From Phycisphaera sp. (lineage in GTDB: Bacteria > Planctomycetota > Phycisphaerae > Phycisphaerales > Zrk34), in assembly GCA_016125285.1 (NCBI GenBank), contig WGMA01000002.1, positions 83,862 to 147,861 on the forward strand: a stretch of 64,000 bases of DNA. The letters are read 5' to 3'. Position 1 is the first letter of the stretch. Each line of letters opens with the position of its first letter. A model generated the notes under the pieces. The model saw only the letters and a list, made by a program, of their open reading frames with translations, had not been told where the DNA came from and ran no database searches. The position numbers and the translations under genes are program-made. Shown in pieces: positions 54,302 through 61,375 of the stretch.

Positions 54302-54871
54302 TCACTTCGGCGCGGTGTCGGACACGCGGTGGATCGCGTTGATGAGCGTGCGCTGGATTTCGCGCCGGTGCTGGGCCCACGCGGTCCAGTCGGTGCGGGT
54401 CACGATCGGCGGTGGGGCGGCGATCTGTCGGCGCGGCGTGGTCGAGCCGACGATCGAGCCGTTGAGCTGCCCGGGCGGCGGGGCGGTCGGCAGGCCGATG
54501 TGGAACACGGTGTTCGGCGGGATCTTCTGAAGGATGTACGTGCGGTCGTCGTCGGTGATGCGGATGTACTGCGAGCGGTCGTACTCGGCCACTACGCCCG
54601 GGGCGATCAGGTAAAGCCGGTCGGGGCGCACGGCCCGGCCGCTGGGGTCGACACGCTGGTAGATCCACGACTCCTGGCCGACGGGGCCGATGCCCGGCGC
54701 GAGTTGGCGGAGGCTGTCACGCAGGGGGTCGACGTCGGCGATGCCCTGCTCGACGGGGGCAAAGCCCTCGTGGCGCGGCGATTGGGCGCGGGCCGGGCCG
54801 GGGGCTGCGGCGAGCAGGGCGGCGGCGGTTCCCACGGCCCAGGTGACGACGTGTCGCGGCCTGCGTATCAT
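54302..54871 (-). CDS. Secreted protein, unknown function
   Basis: The 189-residue protein has a signal peptide with a likely cleavage after ARAQ (residues 27-30). The remainder is a small soluble domain (ESWIYQRVDPSGRAVRPDRLYLI, RSQYIRITDDDRTYILQKIPPNTVFHIG) followed by a Pro-rich stretch. I recognise no family. The start ATG at 54871 begins the signal peptide; the longer frame upstream is not protein-like. Confidence 0.7.
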   Translation of the reverse strand: MIRRPRHVVTWAVGTAAALLAAAPGPARAQSPRHEGFAPVEQGIADVDPLRDSLRQLAPGIGPVGQESWIYQRVDPSGRAVRPDRLYLIAPGVVAEYDRSQYIRITDDDRTYILQKIPPNTVFHIGLPTAPPPGQLNGSIVGSTTPRRQIAAPPPIVTRTDWTAWAQHRREIQRTLINAIHRVSDTAPK

Positions 54872-54923
54872 GTCTCGATTGTAACGCCGGGCCCCGTGCC
54901 GGAAAAAACCGACCGGACGCCCC

Positions 54924-54951
54924 TTGATTTCCGTAGAGATCGGGTCATAAT
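54924..54951 (+). promoter_or_regulatory. rpsT promoter
   Basis: -35 TTGATT (54924-54929), 16-bp spacer, -10 CATAAT (54946-54951); the leader to the rpsT start would be about 50 nt. Confidence 0.75.
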
Positions 54952-55006
54952 GTTCGGCTCGGCCATCGGTGGCCGGACGAACGTTAACGCAGTGAGGTAA
55001 CAGACG

Positions 55007-55273
55007 ATGGCTCATTCGAGGTCTGCGAAGAAGCGGATCCGTCAAAATCTGATGCGGCGGGCGATCAATCGCTGGCGCAAGCGTCAGGTCAAGGGCGCCG
55101 AGAAGGCGTTTGACGAGGCGGTGCACGGTGGCGACGCGGCGAAGGCCGGCGAACTCTACCGCGCCACGACCAAGGTGCTGGATCAGGTCGCCGCCAAGGG
55201 CACGATCCACAAGAACGCCGCGGCGCGTAAGAAGAGCCGCCTGGCCAAGCGCCTGAACGCGATGGCCAAGTAA
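55007..55273 (+). CDS. rpsT: 30S ribosomal protein S20
   Basis: S20 binds 16S rRNA early in 30S assembly. The 88-residue protein has the basic helical pattern HSRSAKKRIRQNLMRRAINR and the C-terminal KGTIHKNAAARKKSRLAKRL. GAGG lies about 9 bases before the ATG at 55007. tRNA-Gln follows 27 bases after the stop. Confidence 0.96.
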   Translation: MAHSRSAKKRIRQNLMRRAINRWRKRQVKGAEKAFDEAVHGGDAAKAGELYRATTKVLDQVAAKGTIHKNAAARKKSRLAKRLNAMAK

Positions 55274-55300
55274 CACCACGCGGTGATACGTCACGGACTT

Positions 55301-55373
55301 AGGCCCGTAGTTCAATTGGCAGAACGCCTGATTCTGGTTCAGGAGGTTCCAGGTTCGATTCCTGGCGGGCCTG
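55301..55373 (+). tRNA. tRNA-Gln(CTG)
   Basis: A 73-nt tRNA with acceptor AGGCCCG/CGGGCCT, anticodon loop TTCTGGT with anticodon CTG, and T loop TTCGATT. CCA is not encoded. It probably reads out with rpsT. Confidence 0.93.
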
Positions 55374-55388
55374 TTAAAGACGCAGACG

Positions 55389-55417
55389 AACCCCGGTTAA
55401 CGCCGGGGTTTTGTTTT
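55389..55417 (+). terminator. Terminator after tRNA-Gln
   Basis: AACCCCGG-TTAACG-CCGGGGTT followed by TTGTTTTG, 15 bases after the tRNA. Confidence 0.88.
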
Positions 55418-55458
55418 GTGTTGAGGTTGGTTGAGGAAGCGGCGGGGGTGGACTTCGG

Positions 55459-55836
55459 TCATGCCTGTGGGCGACGTTGGGCCCAGATCGGTTGCGGATA
55501 TTGTTCCATTCCGGGAACAACGTACGCGCCGTGGAGTTCCGTGCCGTCGTCGCTTAGCGCGAAAACAAACGTCGCGGTCTGATTGCCGCCCATGCTGATC
55601 CACGCGCCGCGCCACGTGATGCGGCTCAGTTCGGTGCCAATGATCGGAATCTCGACCTCTTTGCCGACCAACGCGTATTCGTACTGATCACCATTTCGGA
55701 TGTAGGCCGCAACCGCTTCGCCATCTTTCGATCGCTCGGTGAAAACCAATTGACGCTTGGAAAACAGTTCGCCAGGCTGCGATTGGTAGAACCTCTCCAA
55801 GTCCCACGTTCCGACAAGAACATCTTCTGTCGCCAT
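55459..55836 (-). CDS. Small beta-rich protein, unknown function
   Basis: The 125-residue protein opens with VLVGTWDLERFYQ, a pattern seen in lipocalin-like domains, and continues with alternating strands (KRQLVFTERSKDG, YEYALVGKEVEIP, QTATFVFALSDDGTELHG). I do not recognise a specific family. The ATG at 55836 is chosen because AAGGGGG lies upstream. Confidence 0.6.
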   Translation of the reverse strand: MATEDVLVGTWDLERFYQSQPGELFSKRQLVFTERSKDGEAVAAYIRNGDQYEYALVGKEVEIPIIGTELSRITWRGAWISMGGNQTATFVFALSDDGTELHGAYVVPGMEQYPQPIWAQRRPQA

Positions 55837-55977
55837 GCCTCTGGCCCCCTTGTAATCCACCCGAGCCGAATCATAGCCGCTGGGCGCGTCACCCTATACG
55901 CAGCGTGTGAGTTTTGCGCGGGGCTCCTGTCGCGCGCATACCGGTCCAACCCGGCGCTGGTTTTGGATTGTCGCGCG

Positions 55978-56259
55978 TCATCGCTGAGACGGCGGCTTCC
56001 GCTTGTTCTTGGTGGGCTTCCACTGACCCGTCGAGTCGTCGCCGTCGAAGAAGCTGCTGATCTCGGTGTCGGAGGGGCCGGTCGGCGCGGCCGGCTTCTT
56101 GGTCTGGCCGTGGGTGGCCGGCGGCGGTGTGGCCTCTTCGCCGATGACGTGGATTCGATTGCCACAGCCGCCACACTCGACGACCCTGCCGACGTACTCC
56201 GGCGGCACGCCGTGCTTCTTGTGACAATGCGGACAGCGAAACTTGTAGATGTTCGGCAT
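55978..56259 (-). CDS. Zinc-ribbon protein
   Basis: The 93-residue protein has a rubredoxin-like zinc ribbon, RCPHCHKKHGVPPEYVGRVVECGGCG (in part), with cysteines at 9, 12, 29 and 32. A Pro/Thr-rich linker and an acidic patch (EISSFFDGDDSTGQW) follow. Such short ribbons occur in many planctomycete regulatory and surface-protein genes. It is divergent from the zinc-ribbon kinase starting at 56468, and the ribbons of the two proteins resemble each other. Function unknown. Confidence 0.75.
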   Translation of the reverse strand: MPNIYKFRCPHCHKKHGVPPEYVGRVVECGGCGNRIHVIGEEATPPPATHGQTKKPAAPTGPSDTEISSFFDGDDSTGQWKPTKNKRKPPSQR

Positions 56260-56467
56260 GGCGCTGAAACTGAATACGAATGAACGTCCGGCAAAGTGTG
56301 ATTCGTGGACATATTGTTTACAGAACTTGCGTCTCAAGCAAGTCGAATCGGGGTCAAAAATTCATCGAGGCAGCGCGTCTGAACCCGCCAAACAGCGGGG
56401 CGGATCCGCGTTGGGAATCGGAGATGCCCCGATACGTCGTGCGAGGGCGGGCCGTCATCATGGAACC

Positions 56468-57550
56468 ATGGACGGGAACCTGCCCATCTCGAGCATGCAC
56501 CACGTGCGGTGCCCCGGCTGCGGCGTGAGGCTGGACGTGAGCCGCATCGAGCCGTTCTCCGTGATTCACTGCCCCAAATGCAACGAGCGGATCGGCGTCG
56601 GCGGGTGGTTCGAAGACCTGCTGGTGCTCGAGGCGGTGGGGCGTGGCGACCTGGCGGTCGTCTACCGCGCCTACGACCGCGTGCGCAAGCGGATCGTCGC
56701 GCTCAAGGTGGCGCGGCCCGGCGAGCATCACGATCCGCTGCTGCCCGGTCGGCTGCGGAACGAGGCGCGCGTGCTCGGCGAGATCGACGACACCCACGTC
56801 GTGAAGCTGCTGTCGACCGCCGAGCCGGACGGCCACCTCTACCTCGAACTCGAATACCTCGGGGGCGGGTCGGTGCGACAGGCGGTGGCGCACCGCGCCG
56901 TGATGGGGCTGCACGAAGACGCGGCCCTGCGCATCGCGCTGGACGTGACGCGCGGCCTGCAGGCGATCAAACGCACCGGACACCTGCACCGCGACGTGAT
57001 CCCCGGCAACATCCTGCTCGACGCCGAAGGCCGGGCGAAGCTCATCGACCTGAGCAGCGTGCTGCTGATCGGCGACAAGGCGCCGCAGGGCGCGCTGGGC
57101 ACGCCGGGCTTCGTCGCGCCCGAGGCGCTGCGCCACCGGCAACTCGATCACCGCGTCGACATCTACGGCCTGGGATGCACGCTGTTTTACATGCTGACGG
57201 GGCGGCCGCCGTTCGAGCAGCGGCTGATGAAGGCGTCGACGCTGCTGGCCTTGCAGCAACACCCGCCGACCCCCGAGCAGTTCGGCTGCCGCGTGCACAA
57301 GCAGACGACCGACGTGATCGGCATGATGCTCGACCCGAGCCGCCGCTCGCGCGTCCACGATTTCGACGAACTGATCGGCTTCTTCGAAGACGCGCTGTGG
57401 GAGGCCGAGCACAACCGCTTCCCGCAGATGCACAAGCCGGATCGCCTGCCCGACGAGCCGGACGAAGACGACGCGATCAAGGTCGAGGGCGATCCGATCA
57501 GCGGCCACCCCGCGGGTCCGGGTCCGGTCGGCGAGATGTGGGTGCCGTGA
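56468..57550 (+). CDS. Zinc-ribbon Ser/Thr kinase-like protein with degenerate active site
   Basis: The 360-residue protein has an N-terminal zinc ribbon (Cys15, 18, 35, 38). The kinase fold follows: glycine loop GRGDLAVVY, VALKVAR with Lys80, HLHRDVIPGN with Asp176 and Asn181, LIDLSS with Asp194, and APEAL. Two key positions differ from active Ser/Thr kinases: Ile178 replaces the catalytic-loop Lys of HRDxKxxN, and DLS replaces DFG. It may be a pseudokinase or an atypical kinase. There is no membrane helix or sensor domain. The ATG at 56468 starts the ribbon domain. Confidence 0.85.
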   Translation: MDGNLPISSMHHVRCPGCGVRLDVSRIEPFSVIHCPKCNERIGVGGWFEDLLVLEAVGRGDLAVVYRAYDRVRKRIVALKVARPGEHHDPLLPGRLRNEARVLGEIDDTHVVKLLSTAEPDGHLYLELEYLGGGSVRQAVAHRAVMGLHEDAALRIALDVTRGLQAIKRTGHLHRDVIPGNILLDAEGRAKLIDLSSVLLIGDKAPQGALGTPGFVAPEALRHRQLDHRVDIYGLGCTLFYMLTGRPPFEQRLMKASTLLALQQHPPTPEQFGCRVHKQTTDVIGMMLDPSRRSRVHDFDELIGFFEDALWEAEHNRFPQMHKPDRLPDEPDEDDAIKVEGDPISGHPAGPGPVGEMWVP

Positions 57551-57628
57551 GTGTGCGATGGGCGGGACCCAGGACGAACGCAAGGCGTGCAAGTCTGTTA
57601 TAAGCCTTTTGTGCTCTTCTACCGTTCG

Positions 57629-57657
57629 TTGATCGGTCCGCCGTGCGTCTCTAGAAT
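57629..57657 (+). promoter_or_regulatory. mcsAB promoter
   Basis: -35 TTGATC (57629-57634), 17-bp spacer, -10 TAGAAT (57652-57657). The leader is about 30 nt and contains AGAGGGG about 11 bases before the mcsA start. Confidence 0.85.
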
Positions 57658-57692
57658 GAGGCGAATGTTGGCGCAGAGGGGATTTCCCGTAA

Positions 57693-58187
57693 ATGAAGTG
57701 TGACAGCTGCGACAAACCGGCCACCGTTCATCTGATCGAGATCAAGGGCGGTCAGAAGATCGAGAAGCACCTGTGCGAATCGTGCGCGGTGGACGAGGGC
57801 GTGGCGGTCAAGGCGTCGACGCCGCACATCAGCGATCTGCTCGAGAAGTTCATGATCAAGCACGGCGCGCTGGAGCCGACGCAGCAGACGGTGCGCTGCG
57901 AGGGGTGCGGGATGACGCAGGAGGAGTTCCGCAAGTCGGGGCTGCTGGGCTGCCCGCACTGCTACGACGCGTTCGAGGAGGCGCTGGCGCCGCTGCTGGG
58001 CCGGGCGCACGAGGGCGCGAGCCAGCACGTGGGCAAGGTGCCTTCGCGTGCGGGGATCGACGAGATCCGTCAGCGGCGGCTGATGCAGCTGCGGCGGGAG
58101 CTGGCCGAGGCGGTCGACGCCGAGCAGTACGAGCGTGCGGCGAACCTGCGTGACCAGCTCAGCCGGGTCGAGGCGGAAGACGACTGA
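57693..58187 (+). CDS. mcsA: McsA-like zinc-finger activator with UVR domain
   Basis: The 164-residue protein has two zinc-finger pairs (Cys3/6 with 28/31, and Cys69/72 with 87/90) and a C-terminal UvrB/UvrC interaction motif (RRLMQLRRELAEAVDAEQYERAANLRD, in part). In Bacillus, McsA activates the McsB arginine kinase that marks proteins for ClpCP. The stop is 1 bp from the mcsB start, so the two are translationally linked. Confidence 0.92.
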   Translation: MKCDSCDKPATVHLIEIKGGQKIEKHLCESCAVDEGVAVKASTPHISDLLEKFMIKHGALEPTQQTVRCEGCGMTQEEFRKSGLLGCPHCYDAFEEALAPLLGRAHEGASQHVGKVPSRAGIDEIRQRRLMQLRRELAEAVDAEQYERAANLRDQLSRVEAEDD

Positions 58188-58188
58188 C

Positions 58189-59238
58189 ATGACGGAACAC
58201 GCGAGCGACAAAGCGGGACAGTGGATGCGCGGCGGCGGGCCGGACCAGGACGTCGTGCTGTCGAGCCGCGTAAGGCTGGCGCGCAACCTCGCGGGGTATC
58301 CGTTCGTCGGGCGCGCCGACACGAACCAGCGGCGTGACCTGCTGGAGCGTTGCCGCATGAGCATCGCGCGGGCGGACATCACGCCGGGCCTGCACTGGGT
58401 GGACCTCAACGACGCGTCGTCGCTCGACCGCAAGCTGCTCGTCGAGCGCCACCTGATCTCGCGTCAGCACAGCAAGGCGACCAGCCCCCGCGCCGTGGCG
58501 ATCAGCGAGGACGAGTCGATCGCCGTGATGATCAACGAAGAAGACCACGTCCGCCTGCAGGTCTTGCGCACCGGCATGCAGTTGCAGGACGCGTACGACC
58601 AGGCCGACGTCGTCGACGACGTGCTCGAACGCCAGCTCGACTTCGCGTTCTCCTCGCAGCTCGGCTACCTCACCGCGTGTCCGACGAACGTCGGCACCGG
58701 CATCCGCGTGTCGGTCATGCTGCACCTGCCTGGACTCAAGCTGACCGGCGAGATCGACAAGGTGCGCCGCGCCGCGAAGGACATGCACCTGGCGGTCCGC
58801 GGGTTCTACGGCGAGGGCACCGAGGCCGTCGGCGACCTGTTCCAGATCTCCAACCAGACGACGCTCGGCAAGAGCGAGGGGCAGATCCTCTTCGACTTCC
58901 AGGATGTGGTGATCCCGCAGATCGTCGAGTACGAACGCAAGGCGCGCCGCGCGCTGGCGGACCATCGCGCCACGGTGCTCGACGACAAGGTGTTCCGCGC
59001 GTGGGGCACGCTGAGCACCGCGCGTCTGCTCGGCAGCGAAGAGGCGCTGTACCTGCTGAGCTACCTGCGCCTCGGCCTGTGCCTCGACCGTATCGACTCT
59101 GTGAGCATGCAGAACGTCAACGAGCTGATGCTGCTGATCCAGTCGGCGCACCTGCAGAAGATCGCGGCGCGCCCGCTCGGCGGACCCGAACGACGTGAGT
59201 TCCGCGCGCGGTTTGTCCGCGAGCGCCTCGGCGCGTGA
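58189..59238 (+). CDS. mcsB: Protein arginine kinase
   Basis: McsB phosphorylates arginine residues of damaged proteins, in Firmicutes as a tag for ClpCP. The 349-residue protein shows SSRVRLARNLAGYPF, SEDESIAVMINEEDHVRLQ, the catalytic-cysteine motif ACPTNVGTGIR and FQISNQTTLGKSE. Length fits the family. The ATG at 58189 lies immediately after mcsA. No ctsR or clpC is nearby, so regulation is not the standard Firmicutes arrangement. Confidence 0.94.
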   Translation: MTEHASDKAGQWMRGGGPDQDVVLSSRVRLARNLAGYPFVGRADTNQRRDLLERCRMSIARADITPGLHWVDLNDASSLDRKLLVERHLISRQHSKATSPRAVAISEDESIAVMINEEDHVRLQVLRTGMQLQDAYDQADVVDDVLERQLDFAFSSQLGYLTACPTNVGTGIRVSVMLHLPGLKLTGEIDKVRRAAKDMHLAVRGFYGEGTEAVGDLFQISNQTTLGKSEGQILFDFQDVVIPQIVEYERKARRALADHRATVLDDKVFRAWGTLSTARLLGSEEALYLLSYLRLGLCLDRIDSVSMQNVNELMLLIQSAHLQKIAARPLGGPERREFRARFVRERLGA

Positions 59239-59312
59239 ATCTGATCATGCTGCCTGAGGTGGAAATATCCTTAGCCAAATTAATTGTGAGTTTTCGACAG
59301 GACAAAAAGGGC

Positions 59313-59433
59313 TTGCTTCGGCGCACCGTCAAGCTATACTTCCTTGTGTTCACCGCGAATGAACGCTGAGTGAACACCACAACCTTGCCCCCGGAAGGGC
59401 TCGGCTCCTCTTTCTGAGGGCCGGGCCTTTTTT
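59313..59433 (+). ncRNA. Candidate small RNA with its own promoter and terminator
   Basis: A promoter-like pair (TTGCTT 59313-59318, 16-bp spacer, TATACT 59335-59340) is followed at the expected start point (about 59346) by an inverted repeat GTGTTCAC...GTGAACAC (59346-59377). An unpaired stretch and then a terminator hairpin end at about 59433. The transcript would be about 88 nt with no real reading frame, only ATG AAC GCT GAG TGA inside the first hairpin loop. The terminator may also serve mcsB. Confidence 0.45.
59398..59433 (+). terminator. Rho-independent terminator
   Basis: Stem GGCTCGGCTC/GGGCCGGGCC (two G-T pairs), 10-nt loop and TTTTTT. It follows mcsB and the candidate small RNA. 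Confidence 0.88.
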
Positions 59434-59466
59434 ATTTCATGACGATTCTTGCGGTTTTTGCGGCTT

Positions 59467-60408
59467 TTACGCCAGTGAGGTGAGGAAGTCGCGCACGGTC
59501 GCGGCGTACTGCTCGGTGTCGACGCAGGCCGCGGCGAGGTGGCCGGCGTCGGGGAACTCGACGACCCGCGCTTGCGGCGCGGCCTCCGCGATCGACTGCG
59601 CGTCGGTCGGCGGCGTGACGCGGTCCTCCGTGCCGTGCAGGATCAGCAGCGGCTGCGTCATCGCCGCGGCGCGGTCCGCCGTGTCCCACCGACGCACGTG
59701 CGCCCCGCGCATCGCCAGCCACAGCATCGACACCCACACCCACGGCCTCGCGGGCAGACGCTGCGCCCGCACCATCCGCGCCGTGACCACGTCGACGTGT
59801 CGGAACGGCGAGTCGGCGATCACGGCGGTGACCTTCTCGGGGCCCGCGACCACCGCCGCGTCGATCGCCGTCGCCGCGCCCATCGAGAACCCCATCAGCA
59901 CGATCGGCTGAGCCCGCGCGCCGAGCCCCGCTCCGCGTTTGGACACGCTGCCCAGGCGGGCGCTGGCGTCGCGCTCGCAGAGCTTGTCGACGAGTCGCAG
60001 CACGTCGACGCGCTCGGTGTCGGACCACCCGTAGCGCGGGTGGGGCGAGTCGCCGTGCCCGCGCTGGTCGAACATCACCAGACGCGCCGCGCCGGGCGCG
60101 ACCGTCTCGTACCACAGCAGCATGCCGATCCGCGAGTCGCCCCAGCCGTGCAGCATCACGACGATCGGCCCGTCGTCGTCGCCGCCGCGCACGCTCCACG
60201 CCTCGATCTCGACGCCCGTCGCATCGGTGAACGTGATTGTGCCGTAGTCGAGCCCCGCGTCGCCGGGGTCCAGCGGCAACCCCTGCGCGACCGCCGCGCC
60301 GGCCGTGCGCCGCGGCGGGTGCGTCATCACGCGCACCATCACCGCCGCGCCGATCACCACCAGCAGCACCCACGCCACCGCCATCAGGATCAACAATCCC
60401 CAAACCAT
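59467..60408 (-). CDS. Alpha/beta hydrolase, membrane-anchored
   Basis: The 313-residue protein starts with one membrane helix (GLLILMAVAWVLLVVIGAAVM). A serine-hydrolase fold follows: MLHGWGDS as the oxyanion region, nucleophile motif GFSMGAA, and LLILHGTEDRVTPPTDA with the Asp and FPDAGHLAA with the His of the triad. It resembles plasmid-stability-like and BEM46-type hydrolases; substrate unknown. The ATG at 60408 is chosen over upstream TTG and GTG codons. Confidence 0.85.
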   Translation of the reverse strand: MVWGLLILMAVAWVLLVVIGAAVMVRVMTHPPRRTAGAAVAQGLPLDPGDAGLDYGTITFTDATGVEIEAWSVRGGDDDGPIVVMLHGWGDSRIGMLLWYETVAPGAARLVMFDQRGHGDSPHPRYGWSDTERVDVLRLVDKLCERDASARLGSVSKRGAGLGARAQPIVLMGFSMGAATAIDAAVVAGPEKVTAVIADSPFRHVDVVTARMVRAQRLPARPWVWVSMLWLAMRGAHVRRWDTADRAAAMTQPLLILHGTEDRVTPPTDAQSIAEAAPQARVVEFPDAGHLAAACVDTEQYAATVRDFLTSLA

Positions 60409-60594
60409 CACCCCAGTGTAACGCCGCAAAGCCCGGACGCAGCGCAGTCCCGGCTCGGACCCACACTCATCGCCCCGAGCCTGCGGTCCGCTCCGACCCG
60501 GCGTGGCGTTGCGTCACGATGTGCCAATTGAGGCACGCCGCACGTCCCTGCTCGCGTTAGTGGCACGATCACGCATCTTTGCACCGTCTTCAGC

Positions 60595-60623
60595 TTGACC
60601 CCTGCGCCCACGCGTCTTAGCTT
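60595..60623 (+). promoter_or_regulatory. Candidate promoter of the NfeD-flotillin operon
   Basis: -35 TTGACC (60595-60600), 17-bp spacer, weak -10 TAGCTT (60618-60623). Confidence 0.4.
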
Positions 60624-60687
60624 TAGGTAGAAGACTTGATCACGGGGTCGCAAACACCTCACCGCGAACGGCTCCGAAGGAACCCAA

Positions 60688-61323
60688 ATGATCGAACATC
60701 TGACCGATCTAGCCGTCCTCGCCGCGAGCGACATGACGTTCAAGGAACGCGTGTTCAGCTTCTCGCCGGACACCACGATCTACTTCTTCATGGGCAGCAT
60801 CGGCTCGCTGCTGTTCGGCATCCGCCTGGTCATGATGTTCATCGGCGGCGACGTGCACACCGGCGATTTCGACGTCGACGCCGACGCGGACATCGGCGGC
60901 ATCGAGGTCCACGACGTCGGCTTCAGCATCATCTCGCTGCTGTCGATCCTCTCGTTCATGATGTCCGCCGGCTGGATGGGCTACCTCTGCCGCACCGAGT
61001 GGGAGTTCAACGGATTCCTCTCCGCGGCGGTCGCCTCAGCCTTCGGATTCTCCATGATGATGCTCGCCTCCGGCGGCATGTACAGCCTCAAGCGGCTCCA
61101 GCAGTCCGGCCACTACGACGTGCACTCCTGTGTCGGCGCCACCGGTCGCGTCTACCTCAAGATCCCGGAGAAGGGCTCGGGCGCCGGGCAGGTCGAGGTC
61201 ACCATCGGCGGACGCAAGTCCGTGATGAGCGCCGTCAGCTCGGCCGACTCGATCGACTCGTTCACGACCGTCAAGGTGATCGAGGTGCGTGACGACGGCG
61301 TGCTCGTGGTCGAGCCGCTCTGA
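60688..61323 (+). CDS. NfeD-like membrane protein
   Basis: The 211-residue protein has about three or four membrane helices (IYFFMGSIGSLLFGIRLVMMF, ISLLSILSFMMSAGWMGYL, AAVASAFGFSMMMLASGG) and a C-terminal OB-like domain (HSCVGATGRVYLKIPEKG, SFTTVKVIEVRDDGVLVVEPL). This is the layout of NfeD/YuaF partners of flotillin. GAAGGAACCC precedes the ATG at 60688. Flotillin follows 52 bp later. Confidence 0.82.
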   Translation: MIEHLTDLAVLAASDMTFKERVFSFSPDTTIYFFMGSIGSLLFGIRLVMMFIGGDVHTGDFDVDADADIGGIEVHDVGFSIISLLSILSFMMSAGWMGYLCRTEWEFNGFLSAAVASAFGFSMMMLASGGMYSLKRLQQSGHYDVHSCVGATGRVYLKIPEKGSGAGQVEVTIGGRKSVMSAVSSADSIDSFTTVKVIEVRDDGVLVVEPL

Positions 61324-61375
61324 CACCAAACCACCACACGCCCACAACCGGGGCGATCACGAAAAGGGGACACAC

